This document shows positions 22,841 through 32,529 of a stretch of DNA of 64,000 nucleotides, piece by piece; positions within the stretch are counted from its first letter, which is position 1, and the number at the start of each line of letters is the position of its first letter. The position numbers and the translations under genes are program-made. Location of the stretch: assembly GCF_000024005.1 (NCBI RefSeq), contig NC_013132.1, forward strand, positions 4,830,001-4,894,000. Reading direction: 5' to 3'. Source of the stretch: Chitinophaga pinensis DSM 2588 (GTDB lineage Bacteria > Bacteroidota > Bacteroidia > Chitinophagales > Chitinophagaceae). The notes under the pieces are model-generated. The model had not been told where the DNA came from. It saw only the letters and a program-made list of their open reading frames with translations, and ran no database searches.

Positions 22841-24792
22841 TGGCTTTATATGGTACCATATATAGAATGCAGTTTCGCGATAAGAAAGATCTTCTTTGGC
22901 GCGTTGATCTTCAGCTGAAGAATGCAGCCGATTCGGCGTCTCCTTTAATGCTCACATACGGTGGTGGCACTCCTATTTCGATCACCTGGGATGGGGACGA
23001 AAACGATCAGTTCAAGCCGATCATATCCAGTAAGGCTGAACTGGTGTATTACTACACCGGGTCTGACATGCCAGATCCAGAAACTTTCATAGACATAGAA
23101 GAGGATCAGTGGCTCATGGTGGTAAGCAAGCTGCCGGATAATACTACACCTGTACTTTACTGGAAAGGTTTTGTAACGCCTTCAAGCAACCGTTATCCAT
23201 GGCTGGCGCCTCCATTCACTTATACTATAAATGCTGTCGACTTCTCGTTCAGCAAGGGGAAGTATGTTGACCTCAATAAAAACGGGTTGTTCCTATATGA
23301 CTTTGTGACGTTAGGGGAGTTGTTAAAGCGGGCACTGTTTGCCTCTGTGGGCTATGAAGACAGTATCCTATCTATTTTATTCAATATTAAGCCAGCAGCA
23401 ATAGGCACCGGTAGGGTTACAGATTCGCTGTATGCACATACAGATTCGGTATTCGACTTCACAGACGGCGCCAAATTTTGTTATGACGCACTTGAGCAGA
23501 TATTATCAAGTACTGGATCAAGGATGCTTTATTCATCAGGGAAGTACTGGCTACAGCGGTTCCAAGACCTAAATGATGAAGTTCAAAGCATCACAACGAT
23601 TACTCCTGATGATACAGAAGGCGTTGATTCAATTAATTACGATGTTCAGCAGCCTCTAGGGAATTCAGTGTCTGATACTGTAATCTACCTGAATAAGTCA
23701 CAGTATTTGGTGGTGAACCCTGGACTGAAGAAGCAGACGGTTAACTATGATCTGAAAGTTATCAATCAGGTACGAAATTTCGACTGGAGGACTGATGCGG
23801 AGGGGCCGTTTGATGAATGGGATGGAGTTAACACCGATATATATACTCGACTTGGCTCTGGGAGTGTAGAAGATCCGTATAGGCTATTTGTGCCAGGTGA
23901 CCTCGGCCAAACGATGTATCAAGGTATACCAGTAGTGCCAGGGAAACGTATTAGAGTAGAGCTGAAGGTTAAAGGATACTTGACTCTTCCATCTCCGACG
24001 ACAACCGAATACCAGGTTTCCTGTAAGTGCGTCGTAACGCTAGTTGACCCACCAACAGCACTGATTTATGGCTATACTCTTGGCCAAGACGGCAAATGGA
24101 ACGATTATTCAACTATTGGAGGCTTCGGAGAAGCTGATTATTACTTCATCTCTACGAAAGGCAAGGGCGATAGCGGCACTTTGGAGATAACCAGCGAACC
24201 GATACCAAGTGCTTTGGATTCTGATAATCTAGAGGTAAGGCTCTATATTATCTATTCAGAGGTTACACCAACTAATACCGATGACCCTGTGGCGCCTGGT
24301 GGAACAATATATTATACGCATTTCTTCCCGCCATATATAGGAGTTTATAACGATATCTATATAAAAGTGAAAGAAGATGTAGTGAATAGCAAGACGTTCA
24401 GTTTAAAGCCTGATGATAAAGATCGGTTCTATTTGGACAGATCAGATGACGGACTGTCAAACTGTTTGTTCTATGACGATGCCGGAAGAAAGCGCGCCTT
24501 GCCACAAAATGACTGGAATGGGAGAAATATAGATGAAGTGGTGCTGCGAGGGGAGCTTGACCAGCAATATAAGGCTGGATACAGCTTTGATGGTGATGTG
24601 TTGAGTAATGAGCTTTCATTCCATCATGTGATTACTTTAACAGACAAAGACGCAAAAAAAATGATGCTGATCCGTGATAAATACGACATCAAGGCCTGCA
24701 CTCATTCAATATATGCTACTGAGATAATGCCGATAGGCAGCGGGATTGGTGATTATACATTGACGCCACTGGCTAAGAAGGAGGAAGACTGA
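22840..24792 (+). CDS. Tail tip/baseplate hub protein (Bacteroidota siphophage)
   Basis: A 650-residue protein directly after the tape measure (1-bp overlap, ATGA-type). The start MALYGTIYRMQFRDKKDLLWRVDL and strands with YWKGFVTPSSNRYPWLAPPFTYTINAVDF are typical of the distal tail/hub protein in Bacteroidota phages. The central part contains a jelly-roll-like segment (about 320-510). No catalytic motif is recognised. The role is inferred mainly from position. Confidence 0.65.
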   Translation: MALYGTIYRMQFRDKKDLLWRVDLQLKNAADSASPLMLTYGGGTPISITWDGDENDQFKPIISSKAELVYYYTGSDMPDPETFIDIEEDQWLMVVSKLPDNTTPVLYWKGFVTPSSNRYPWLAPPFTYTINAVDFSFSKGKYVDLNKNGLFLYDFVTLGELLKRALFASVGYEDSILSILFNIKPAAIGTGRVTDSLYAHTDSVFDFTDGAKFCYDALEQILSSTGSRMLYSSGKYWLQRFQDLNDEVQSITTITPDDTEGVDSINYDVQQPLGNSVSDTVIYLNKSQYLVVNPGLKKQTVNYDLKVINQVRNFDWRTDAEGPFDEWDGVNTDIYTRLGSGSVEDPYRLFVPGDLGQTMYQGIPVVPGKRIRVELKVKGYLTLPSPTTTEYQVSCKCVVTLVDPPTALIYGYTLGQDGKWNDYSTIGGFGEADYYFISTKGKGDSGTLEITSEPIPSALDSDNLEVRLYIIYSEVTPTNTDDPVAPGGTIYYTHFFPPYIGVYNDIYIKVKEDVVNSKTFSLKPDDKDRFYLDRSDDGLSNCLFYDDAGRKRALPQNDWNGRNIDEVVLRGELDQQYKAGYSFDGDVLSNELSFHHVITLTDKDAKKMMLIRDKYDIKACTHSIYATEIMPIGSGIGDYTLTPLAKKEED

Positions 24793-25556
24793 TGTATGTA
24801 AATGGTAGTGACTTCAAGTTTTATATCCTCCGTGATGGCATACCGATCGCGATATGTCATTCTACCGACTGCGTCATAGAGACGTCTACGGAAGAACTGG
24901 AGACTACTGGCCCGAATAATGGCCGTTGGGCGTCATATATCCCAGGAATCAACTCTTACACCATCAGCGCGCCAGGCCTTACTGTGTATCAGGACGATAT
25001 GAATGTAATCGATCTGCGGGATTTTCAAGATGCTGGGACCATTATAGAGTGGAGAGCTGGGATAGACCCCACAGGAGGATTGCAGTACAGAGGGTACATG
25101 TTTATCACAAGCTTGTCTGAGTCCAGTCCAGCCGCAGAGATTCTGAGATACGAAATGTCAGCAAGGGGAACTGGTCCGCTCCAGGTGGTTAAAAATCCAC
25201 TGGTTCGTACTGTTTACCTGTCGGATATATACGGCGTTCGCTTGGCAGGCTGTCCGAATCCATATCCGGTGACAGTATTGTGGTACGACGGCAGTGTGAT
25301 TGGGCTGGCAAACAATCCCGATGAAGTAGTGACACAGTTCAACGAATATCCATTCAATCAATATTATCAATTGAGCAGCCCAGATAACAGCTGCAATTTC
25401 ACAATGACAATAGCCTGGAATGCTCCAGAGACTCCAGAGTGGGTTCCTGCAGAACAAGGCGGATTAACAGGATTATGGGTAGGAGCCGGTGATGGCGGTA
25501 TCAGCCCGACAGATGATGGGAATGAATTATTGACGCCATTTGAAGTAGGACCATGA
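24792..25556 (+). CDS. Tail tip protein, unknown fold
   Basis: A 254-residue protein overlapping both neighbours by 1-4 bp. The first 130 residues (NGSDFKFYILRDGIPIAICHSTDCVIETSTEELETTGPNNGRWASYIPGINSYTISAPGLTVYQD) resemble a tail-tube-like beta barrel, so it may be a second tube-like or distal tail protein. The remainder is Pro/Trp-rich without a motif. Confidence 0.55.
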   Translation: MYVNGSDFKFYILRDGIPIAICHSTDCVIETSTEELETTGPNNGRWASYIPGINSYTISAPGLTVYQDDMNVIDLRDFQDAGTIIEWRAGIDPTGGLQYRGYMFITSLSESSPAAEILRYEMSARGTGPLQVVKNPLVRTVYLSDIYGVRLAGCPNPYPVTVLWYDGSVIGLANNPDEVVTQFNEYPFNQYYQLSSPDNSCNFTMTIAWNAPETPEWVPAEQGGLTGLWVGAGDGGISPTDDGNELLTPFEVGP

Positions 25557-26872
25557 GGCCAGATGTAGATAAGGTCGATCTCTATAGTATACGGGAGCTA
25601 TCCCCCGCTGAGCCGCTAACGCCTGATGAAGATTGGCTTGTAGCGCTGTGTAATCCGAATACCGGAGTATCATATAAGGCAGGGCTGGAATTGTTGGGTT
25701 ATATCATATCCAATATGATTGGTAGCGGCATAGTCCTACCTGAAAGAGTATACCGTATTGGAGAATTACTTCCATCCGGAGTTACAGTGGGTACCTACAT
25801 GGATACAGATGGTTTGGAGAAAGGATACATAAACGATCCATATTTGGATGGTAAAGTGTATAGCGTCAATAGACGTGGTATCGAGTTGATGGTTAAGGGC
25901 TTGGAGTGGGACAATGACCAACCATCAAGACAGGTGCGTCTGTTGCGTACAGATGCTAATGGTGAAGGAGATGTATTCAATGATGGAGAGATAATCACTC
26001 TCCAGTTTCAGCCTCAGATCAGTCCTATTATATCGGCGCCGGATGCTATCGGAAGGTTTGTTTCTGGCGTGTATCCCGTTGCTGGGAATACCTTTCTAAC
26101 AGCATCCAGTCACAGGAAACATATCACGATACAAAGTGCTGGCACTATAACATTGAGCAGTAGTTATCCTGAAAATGTCATCTGCTCTATATCTCAGAAT
26201 ACCTTGACTGATGCACAGTCTACTATTAACGCGCCACTTGGCCAGGTCATAGGATTTAATGGTACTGGTGTACAGGGTGTTTGGCTTGGCAGGAATGAGC
26301 GTATAAGCTTGATCAGGTCGGGAGTATCGTGGTATATCGTGGATGATAATATCGGGTATTATAGAGTAGGACAAATAGTCGCTGGTAGGCTCAGAGGGCC
26401 GAATCAGCTGATTGCCCAAGGGCAAACAGTATTGCGATCCGACTATCCAAGGTTACTTGATTACCTAAACAGGCTAAACGCAGCCTATCCTGGAGTTGTT
26501 CTTAATGCTGCCAGCTGGGGATCAGCGAAGACCTACTGGGGATGGGGAGACGGGGTAAACACACTACAAGTGCCCGACCTGCGTGGGTACTTTCCAAGAT
26601 GGCTCGATCTCGGGGCCAACATAGATGCAGACAGAGTTGCTTCCTCTCTTCAAAATAAACCCGGTTCTGCACAATCAGATGAATTTAAATCACATACCCA
26701 CACATGGAGAGCTGAGACGAGTAATGATAGTCTTGGCGGTACAGGTTGGGTGACAAGTTCAAGCGGCAATGGTGGTGCAGGCACGAATACCCTACATGCA
26801 GCGAACGATGCAACCGGAGGATCAGAAACAAGACCTAAAAACATAGGCGAACTGCCTTTAATATATGTATAA
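25553..26872 (+). CDS. Tail fibre with collar domain
   Basis: A 439-residue fibre. The C-terminal third carries the phage tail collar signature: GRLRGPNQLIAQGQTVLRSDYPRLLDYL, VPDLRGYFPRWLDLG, SHTHTW and ETRPKNIGELPLIYV. The N-terminal part attaches to the tip, with KAGLELLGYI near the start. It overlaps the preceding gene by 4 bp. The collar domain in T4-like phages binds fibres or receptors; the last residues IYV are the usual end. Confidence 0.82.
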   Translation: MRPDVDKVDLYSIRELSPAEPLTPDEDWLVALCNPNTGVSYKAGLELLGYIISNMIGSGIVLPERVYRIGELLPSGVTVGTYMDTDGLEKGYINDPYLDGKVYSVNRRGIELMVKGLEWDNDQPSRQVRLLRTDANGEGDVFNDGEIITLQFQPQISPIISAPDAIGRFVSGVYPVAGNTFLTASSHRKHITIQSAGTITLSSSYPENVICSISQNTLTDAQSTINAPLGQVIGFNGTGVQGVWLGRNERISLIRSGVSWYIVDDNIGYYRVGQIVAGRLRGPNQLIAQGQTVLRSDYPRLLDYLNRLNAAYPGVVLNAASWGSAKTYWGWGDGVNTLQVPDLRGYFPRWLDLGANIDADRVASSLQNKPGSAQSDEFKSHTHTWRAETSNDSLGGTGWVTSSSGNGGAGTNTLHAANDATGGSETRPKNIGELPLIYV

Positions 26873-26874
26873 CA

Positions 26875-27120
26875 ATGGCGCAACAGATTAATACAGCGGG
26901 AGCGGATTACATACATCCAGGTGAGTCAAAGTTCACTGGGGGTCTTTATATACCAACTCTGGCGAATATAACAGACCCGCCAAAGGACCAGGGTAAGGTT
27001 GCGCTGGGGGCATATAATGGGATTCAATATCAGTGGGATACGGTAAATCAACAATGGATTGCTACAGGATCAGGTGAAGAAGGTAGCGATTGGACACCAG
27101 GAAACAGTTTTGCATCATGA
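26875..27120 (+). CDS. Small tail-associated protein, 81 aa
   Basis: Begins MAQQINTAGADYIHPGESKFTGGLYIP. Gly/Trp-rich (NGIQYQWDTVNQQWIATGSGEEG), probably a short fibre cap or attachment tag. The stop overlaps the tailspike start (ATGA at 27117-27120). No family recognised. Confidence 0.55.
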   Translation: MAQQINTAGADYIHPGESKFTGGLYIPTLANITDPPKDQGKVALGAYNGIQYQWDTVNQQWIATGSGEEGSDWTPGNSFAS

Positions 27121-29897
27121 AATTAGTATCGCCAGGAGGAGGAGTTCCAAACACGTTAGTGCAGGGTTTTGACCCCAATATCGGCACCTATCTTGGTTGG
27201 CAGAAGGCTACAACTAAGATAGACGGGACATCCATTGTGGACGCAGATGCAACTGGTAAGATGTTCCTTAAGGATACTACAACTGGTGAGTATTACCGTC
27301 GTGGGATCGAGCGTTCAATATCCGTATTGATGTTTGGCGCAGATCCTTTCGGGGTAAGTGATTCGACCCAGGCATTCCGTGACGCTGCAAACGTGAGTAA
27401 CCTTACTGGTGAGGTGTGGGTGCCTAATGGCAACTATAAGATCACTGGAACAATCAATCTCCCTTTCGATGGGATACGGTTCATTTGTGACACCAACGCC
27501 ATCATTAAACCGGTCGGCACCTTTAATGTATTTACCTGCTCGTCAAACTACTGTGAGTTCATGGTGAATATAGACGGAACGGCGACTAAACCAACCGGAG
27601 GCACTGCTGCATACGTCGCTTCGATAGTATTATTTGGCACAAACAGATGTTGGATACATGACTGCCGCATAACCAACTTCCAGGGTGGCGGTATATCCCT
27701 GCTTCAGCGGAGTTCCACTATTGGCTGTACCTATAACGTGGTTGAAAACAACTACATTGAGAATTGCGTAGGCAAGGACGGGAGTGGATCACTGCAGGAT
27801 ATGTCCCATATCCGCATCGGCTATGCTGGAGATGGCTATTTCCACGTTGGCAATAAGATATTGCGCAACACCCTGTTGGGTAATCACAACATGGAAATCG
27901 GCATCGGTGCTATATGTCATGGATATGATAACCTGTTTGAGGGGAATACGATCAAAGATTTTGATGCCTACGGGATTGCTGCTTACGAAGCATCTTATGG
28001 CGATGGTACTGTTCCATTGCTTTATCGTTGTGGTATTGCTTTCAATCATATATCCGGTATTGGCGTTCTGTCAGGCACGACAGCAAAAGGGATGGGGATC
28101 TACATGCAGAAATGCCACTATTCTTCCATAGTAGGTAACTGCCTGGATAATACTATGTTGGGATCGAACCTGTCTGGGTCATTGTCAGAGGCTGCAATCG
28201 GATTGGGTCAGTCTATAGGAACAACGGTAACCAGTAATGTACTAATGAGAAATAACAGGCACGGCATACGTGCGGTCGCTTGTTTTAATGGGAATATCAG
28301 TGGGAATACCATAGACACTACCGGAGGATTCGGTATTTATATAACTGACTGTTCGGATTTTTCTGTGACAGATAATAACATTTATAAGGCTACCGCCACC
28401 GGTATAAATGGACTTTTCCGTAGTACATTGGATAGCGATGTTGCGGCAAATGGTTTGATGGCAGATTACGCTGGCCGTCCTACAGGTACGGGCCTGGTGA
28501 TAACCGGAAACACTATTGAGAAGTCACAGAACGCGAACCCTGCCATAAGCCTCACTGGAACCGCTGCCGGTCTCCAAGGTGGCATAAACAGGAATTATAA
28601 CCCGATTGATGGCCTGATCATAGCAGATAACACAATACGGGTGTCTACTACGGGCATCAACCTGGCATTGACTATAAACAGTAATGTTAGTCGTAATATA
28701 ACAAGACACTTTGCCACAAATGCTACCGGTATAATTATCGGTTCTACTTGCGACAATGTAATACTAACACAGAACGACATCAAGCCAGATAGTTCCATCG
28801 CCAGTATGGCTCAGGGGATCGTTTACTCCGGGACCAACCCTATTTTTGGCCAGAACATCATCGGGGCTACCAGTGGGTTGCGAATTTCTTACAATGGTAT
28901 AAACATCCTGGCATCTAAGTTTGTCGGATACAGCACGGCCGCACCTGGCGCAGGAACGTGGGCAACTGGTGACCATATTGTCAATACGAATCCTTCAATA
29001 GTCGGAACTGACCCTGATCGGCAATATTTCATAGAAGGCTGGACTTACATAGCTAGTTCTTGGAGAGAATGCCGCTTTTACCCAACTCTTAGAGTAACCG
29101 ATAGGGCCGTAAGATCGGTTTCCGCTAATACGACACTGACCCTTGACGACGAGTACGTTGAGGTAGATGCCACGTCTGGTAATGTGACTATCACTCAACC
29201 GGCCGCTCTATCAGGGAAGCGATTTATCATCAAGAAAATAGACAGCACGCTGAACACAGTAACTGTCATCAATTCTGGTGGCCTAACATTCGACCAGAAT
29301 GGTACCAGCCGGTCTATGAATATAGGTCGGGGGATGCTTCATAGTGAATTCAACGGCACATATTGGTCAATATTAATGCTCAGCACTCCATCTGGCGCAT
29401 TATCCCCAAGACTTGCTACATACACAAATGCAAATGGTGTGCAAGTTGTTGACCAGGGGTGTGCTTCATTTTCTACTGGAAACACTAACAGAACATACCA
29501 ATTGCTTGCCGCAAATCTGTGGACGAATAAATTTGCTTTAGTAAAAAAGACTGATTCTGGTACTGGCACAGTACAGACACTGCCGGCGTCCGGCGAGAAT
29601 ATAGACGGTGCTAATGGAAAGACGATTCGGGGACAAGGTGGATACCTCTTATTATACTCTGATGGAACCAATGTAATGGTAGTATCCATATCAAGTATAG
29701 GGGAACAGTATTCAGGAGTATCTACAAATTCAACTGATCTGCTTTCAACATCATTCCTTGATGCGAACTTCCCAACAGCCAATTTCGGGGACGAAGTATG
29801 GTTTACCAGTCTTGCAGACGCCCCTTCAAATATAGGATGGGCAAAGAAAAACTCAGGTTATTGGATTACAAAAACAGACTATGTTAAGACTTCTTAA
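27117..29897 (+). CDS. Tailspike with right-handed beta-helix (pectate-lyase type)
   Basis: A 926-residue protein. After an N-terminal anchoring region, ISVLMFGADPFGVSDSTQAFRDAANV begins the Pectate_lyase_3-type beta-helix (about residues 75-610), with repeated N-x-I/x-G-N-x-I turns such as NISGNTIDTTGGFGIYITDC. Asp/Glu residues in the helix could form a hydrolytic site on capsular sugar, as in known depolymerase spikes. The last 250 residues are a beta-rich trimer domain. A longer in-frame start upstream lies in the previous gene and is not used. Confidence 0.82.
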   Translation: MKLVSPGGGVPNTLVQGFDPNIGTYLGWQKATTKIDGTSIVDADATGKMFLKDTTTGEYYRRGIERSISVLMFGADPFGVSDSTQAFRDAANVSNLTGEVWVPNGNYKITGTINLPFDGIRFICDTNAIIKPVGTFNVFTCSSNYCEFMVNIDGTATKPTGGTAAYVASIVLFGTNRCWIHDCRITNFQGGGISLLQRSSTIGCTYNVVENNYIENCVGKDGSGSLQDMSHIRIGYAGDGYFHVGNKILRNTLLGNHNMEIGIGAICHGYDNLFEGNTIKDFDAYGIAAYEASYGDGTVPLLYRCGIAFNHISGIGVLSGTTAKGMGIYMQKCHYSSIVGNCLDNTMLGSNLSGSLSEAAIGLGQSIGTTVTSNVLMRNNRHGIRAVACFNGNISGNTIDTTGGFGIYITDCSDFSVTDNNIYKATATGINGLFRSTLDSDVAANGLMADYAGRPTGTGLVITGNTIEKSQNANPAISLTGTAAGLQGGINRNYNPIDGLIIADNTIRVSTTGINLALTINSNVSRNITRHFATNATGIIIGSTCDNVILTQNDIKPDSSIASMAQGIVYSGTNPIFGQNIIGATSGLRISYNGINILASKFVGYSTAAPGAGTWATGDHIVNTNPSIVGTDPDRQYFIEGWTYIASSWRECRFYPTLRVTDRAVRSVSANTTLTLDDEYVEVDATSGNVTITQPAALSGKRFIIKKIDSTLNTVTVINSGGLTFDQNGTSRSMNIGRGMLHSEFNGTYWSILMLSTPSGALSPRLATYTNANGVQVVDQGCASFSTGNTNRTYQLLAANLWTNKFALVKKTDSGTGTVQTLPASGENIDGANGKTIRGQGGYLLLYSDGTNVMVVSISSIGEQYSGVSTNSTDLLSTSFLDANFPTANFGDEVWFTSLADAPSNIGWAKKNSGYWITKTDYVKTS

Positions 29898-30909
29898 AAC
29901 AATATTACTGCTCCTCATTGTGTCAATGGGTTACGCACAGACGCCACGCGCTATCAGCTTCACGCCACAAAACTTCTATTACAGGGAAAAAGGCCGTATA
30001 GAGGATAGTGTGCTCAGAACCCCGAATTTGGGGTTATGGTATGTGTTATATAATAACGTGGATAGCTCCGGCTCAATATGGCATGACACCCGTGTAGGTA
30101 AATTTATTGGTAAATGGGGTACTGTTACTAGGTACTTCGCCAGTGAAGATTATGTAAGCACGAACTTCGCGCCCATTACCGGATCAGGTAATTATATTCA
30201 AAACCAAGTGTCCAGCCCACAATCAGGATCTGGTATTTACACTGCTGGTGCTATCTATGCTTTGGGTAGGGTCGGTATTGGCAGTGCTTCTCCATCGTAC
30301 AAACTGGGCATAAGGGACACCTCGACATCTGTGTACACATCAACCAGTATAGTTAATAATCGACCGGCGGCAATAGGAGTAAACATGTTTAATGCAAGCA
30401 TGGCAAATGGTGTAGGTAACTGGTATGTTTTCAGCAGCCAAAATAGCGCTAATAATTCACAGCAGATTTTTATGGGTTCTGTTACCAGCACTACCGGTAA
30501 TACACCGGTGTTTGTGTTGGGACAATCTACTGGGCCGAATAGCTATGCTGAAAGGTTGCGCATAGACAGCGCAGGTAACTTTGGCCTTGGTACTACTACT
30601 CCCAACAGTAGCGTGACGGTTAACGGGACTTATTCTCACCCCACGATACTCACTACAAACGGCGGGGTGACGATAGGAGATCATTTCTATGTAAAGGTCA
30701 CTAATACGGCTAATACCACTATAACACTGCCGCTTGCAACTAATATAGTTGGGAGGGAGTACACGATAGTTAAAACGAGCAACAATGCGTTTACGGTGAC
30801 TATTCAAGGCACCTCTGGTATGGTCGCCGGGGCAAGTACATATGTTTTGTCTACATATCCCGCCTCTGTCACGGTGTGGACAGATGGAACGGATTGGTGG
30901 ATCAAATAA
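29881..30909 (+). CDS. Tail fibre-like protein with signal peptide
   Basis: A 342-residue protein overlapping the tailspike by 17 bp. The first 20 residues (MLRLLKTILLLLIVSMGYAQ) are a textbook signal peptide, unusual for a virion part. The rest is Ser/Thr/Gly-rich, with GRVGIGSASPSYKLGIRD and LGTTTPNSSVTVNG, the pattern of fibre proteins that often end in an S74-type chaperone; no chaperone is present. It may be exported during infection, or the segment may be a hydrophobic anchor. Confidence 0.6.
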   Translation: MLRLLKTILLLLIVSMGYAQTPRAISFTPQNFYYREKGRIEDSVLRTPNLGLWYVLYNNVDSSGSIWHDTRVGKFIGKWGTVTRYFASEDYVSTNFAPITGSGNYIQNQVSSPQSGSGIYTAGAIYALGRVGIGSASPSYKLGIRDTSTSVYTSTSIVNNRPAAIGVNMFNASMANGVGNWYVFSSQNSANNSQQIFMGSVTSTTGNTPVFVLGQSTGPNSYAERLRIDSAGNFGLGTTTPNSSVTVNGTYSHPTILTTNGGVTIGDHFYVKVTNTANTTITLPLATNIVGREYTIVKTSNNAFTVTIQGTSGMVAGASTYVLSTYPASVTVWTDGTDWWIK

Positions 30910-30930
30910 CCCTCAAAATAAAACAAAGAC

Positions 30931-31338
30931 ATGGCATTTACTCCGGATTCGGTTTTAGTAAGAAGCGCAATAGTTAGCCCTGTAGACTTTCTGGTCCCGG
31001 GTACTACCTTTTTGTTCAGTATCCCTCAAGGATACATTTTTACCGCTGTTGCAGGCGCTCAGTTAACAATAGTGGATTCGGCTGGAACTGGTGTAGGCGT
31101 CTTTAGTGTAAGTGCAGGGACCAATGCTACATCATACAATAACCTTTATAGTTCATTGAGTCCTAGTTTGGCGCAACTGACTGGCAACACGGTGATTCCT
31201 CTAACTGCACAACCTAGGGCTGTAAATGCAACCTCTGGATCAGTAAATATTTATATCAGCATAGTAGGGATAGCCACAGGATTCACGACACTGAAAGGTA
31301 TATTCTATATGCCATACGCTTTAATCAAATACCCATAA
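30931..31338 (+). CDS. Small beta-rich phage protein, 135 aa
   Basis: Begins MAFTPDSVLVRSAIVSPVDFL. The composition (Ser, Thr, Val, Gly) and strand pattern suggest a beta-sandwich attached to the fibre. No family is recognised. It lies between the fibre gene and the lysis genes. Confidence 0.5.
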   Translation: MAFTPDSVLVRSAIVSPVDFLVPGTTFLFSIPQGYIFTAVAGAQLTIVDSAGTGVGVFSVSAGTNATSYNNLYSSLSPSLAQLTGNTVIPLTAQPRAVNATSGSVNIYISIVGIATGFTTLKGIFYMPYALIKYP

Positions 31339-31346
31339 AATACAAC

Positions 31347-31646
31347 ATGGCAACGACCGTATTTAACAATCTGAAACAAGCAAGCCCGCCATGGCTCGTA
31401 AACCTGACAGCTATTTTTGCTTTGGCGGCACCGTTACTACCTGAGCTTATTGACACAATGCCTGGTACGGTATCCAATTTGACAAAGGAATGGCTTCACT
31501 GGATTTTGCAATTGTTGGCAGCAGCATTCGCTATTGCAACTGCATTAACCAGGGCAAGCACCGCCTTGCAGATAAGAACGTATTCCGATGCGCCCCCTGA
31601 TGGACCTGGAGGAACAGATCCTAATAAACCGCGTGGGCCGAAATGA
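31347..31646 (+). CDS. Holin-like membrane protein, 99 aa
   Basis: Two hydrophobic segments (about residues 18-40 and 48-68) and a Pro/Gly-rich hydrophilic C-terminus ending PNKPRGPK, with both size and topology like a class II holin. It is the first of several membrane genes in the lysis block. Function is assigned by position and topology only. Confidence 0.5.
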   Translation: MATTVFNNLKQASPPWLVNLTAIFALAAPLLPELIDTMPGTVSNLTKEWLHWILQLLAAAFAIATALTRASTALQIRTYSDAPPDGPGGTDPNKPRGPK

Positions 31647-32050
31647 GACGCAAACACTACATACTGATACTTCTTTTCCTCTGGTGGCCGATTAATAATC
31701 TTCACCGGTTGTGGAATTCTGCACCTGCGCAATGGGTACACTGGTATCTGTTCAATGATGCAGCGGAAGATATTCAGTGGTACGTACATGACCTGGCTCA
31801 AACGCTGTCATATGCTTTGATCTTCTGGGCTGTCTGGTTAAAAATGACCATTACGACTAGGAGATCAGACGCTGATTATGAGATAATGGTTACTGCGATT
31901 GCCATTATCCAGGCTATAGACATTTTCCATTACATCGGCTGGCATAGAAGGAGCGAAGTTGTTCTGGCGATAGAAGGGCTAATCCTGTGTGCAGCTGCTC
32001 TCAAAATATTCATTAAGTACAGAAAATCAATACACCACAAACATGGATAG
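31643..32050 (+). CDS. Membrane protein of lysis block, 135 aa
   Basis: Four hydrophobic segments can be seen (about residues 4-18, 46-66, 74-95 and 104-122) with a basic His-rich tail IHHKHG. It overlaps the holin-like gene by 4 bp and the next gene by 8 bp. It may be a holin or antiholin. No named family is recognised. Confidence 0.5.
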   Translation: MRRKHYILILLFLWWPINNLHRLWNSAPAQWVHWYLFNDAAEDIQWYVHDLAQTLSYALIFWAVWLKMTITTRRSDADYEIMVTAIAIIQAIDIFHYIGWHRRSEVVLAIEGLILCAAALKIFIKYRKSIHHKHG

Positions 32051-32303
32051 GCCGCTGAAAATATGGCAATTTCTTGCAGGATTGATGGGTATGGCCGTTA
32101 TGTTCGGTACGATCATCTATAATGCCGGCACAATGAATGCAAAGAATGAATTAAGGATTACCACTCTGGAGAACAATTTTAGTGAGTTCAAAAAGGACGC
32201 GAAAGAACAGGCAGTAGAAACCTCGCAGAAGTTAGACAAGATAGACAATACTTTATTCGATATAAAGTTGATGCTCCAGCAGAAGGAAGACCGTAAAAAA
32301 TAA
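32043..32303 (+). CDS. Single-pass membrane protein with coiled coil
   Basis: An 86-residue protein: N-terminal membrane segment (about 8-28), then a long charged helix that looks like a coiled coil (NELRITTLENNFSEFKKDAKE to QQKEDRKK). The topology is that of phage spanin inner-membrane subunits or haemolysin XhlA-like proteins; position in the lysis block agrees. The lipoprotein partner is not obvious. Confidence 0.5.
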   Translation: MDRPLKIWQFLAGLMGMAVMFGTIIYNAGTMNAKNELRITTLENNFSEFKKDAKEQAVETSQKLDKIDNTLFDIKLMLQQKEDRKK

Positions 32304-32307
32304 TTGT

Positions 32308-32529
32308 ATGAGAAACTTTCTTTATTCGCCGGTAGGTATCAATCAGGCAATGCGCCTTACATTTTTATGCTTTCTGTCATTTGTGGCAACACTATGTTTA
32401 TTTACCTACGTAGGAGCCAAGGTGTCAGAGCTTGAAACAGTGAACAAAATAAAAGAGAAACATGAAAAAATTAATCTGGCTGCTTATAGCCTTACCCGTT
32501 CTGGCATTCGGCCAGATGAAGCAGATTAA
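32308..32529 (+). CDS. Small membrane protein, 73 aa
   Basis: One hydrophobic segment (about residues 17-36) preceded by MRNFLYSPVGINQAMR and followed by a charged helix. Its 3' end overlaps the start of the secreted hydrolase by 68 bp in another frame, so the two are translated from overlapping sequence like Rz/Rz1 pairs, although the second gene is not a lipoprotein. Weaker support than its neighbours. Confidence 0.4.
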   Translation: MRNFLYSPVGINQAMRLTFLCFLSFVATLCLFTYVGAKVSELETVNKIKEKHEKINLAAYSLTRSGIRPDEAD

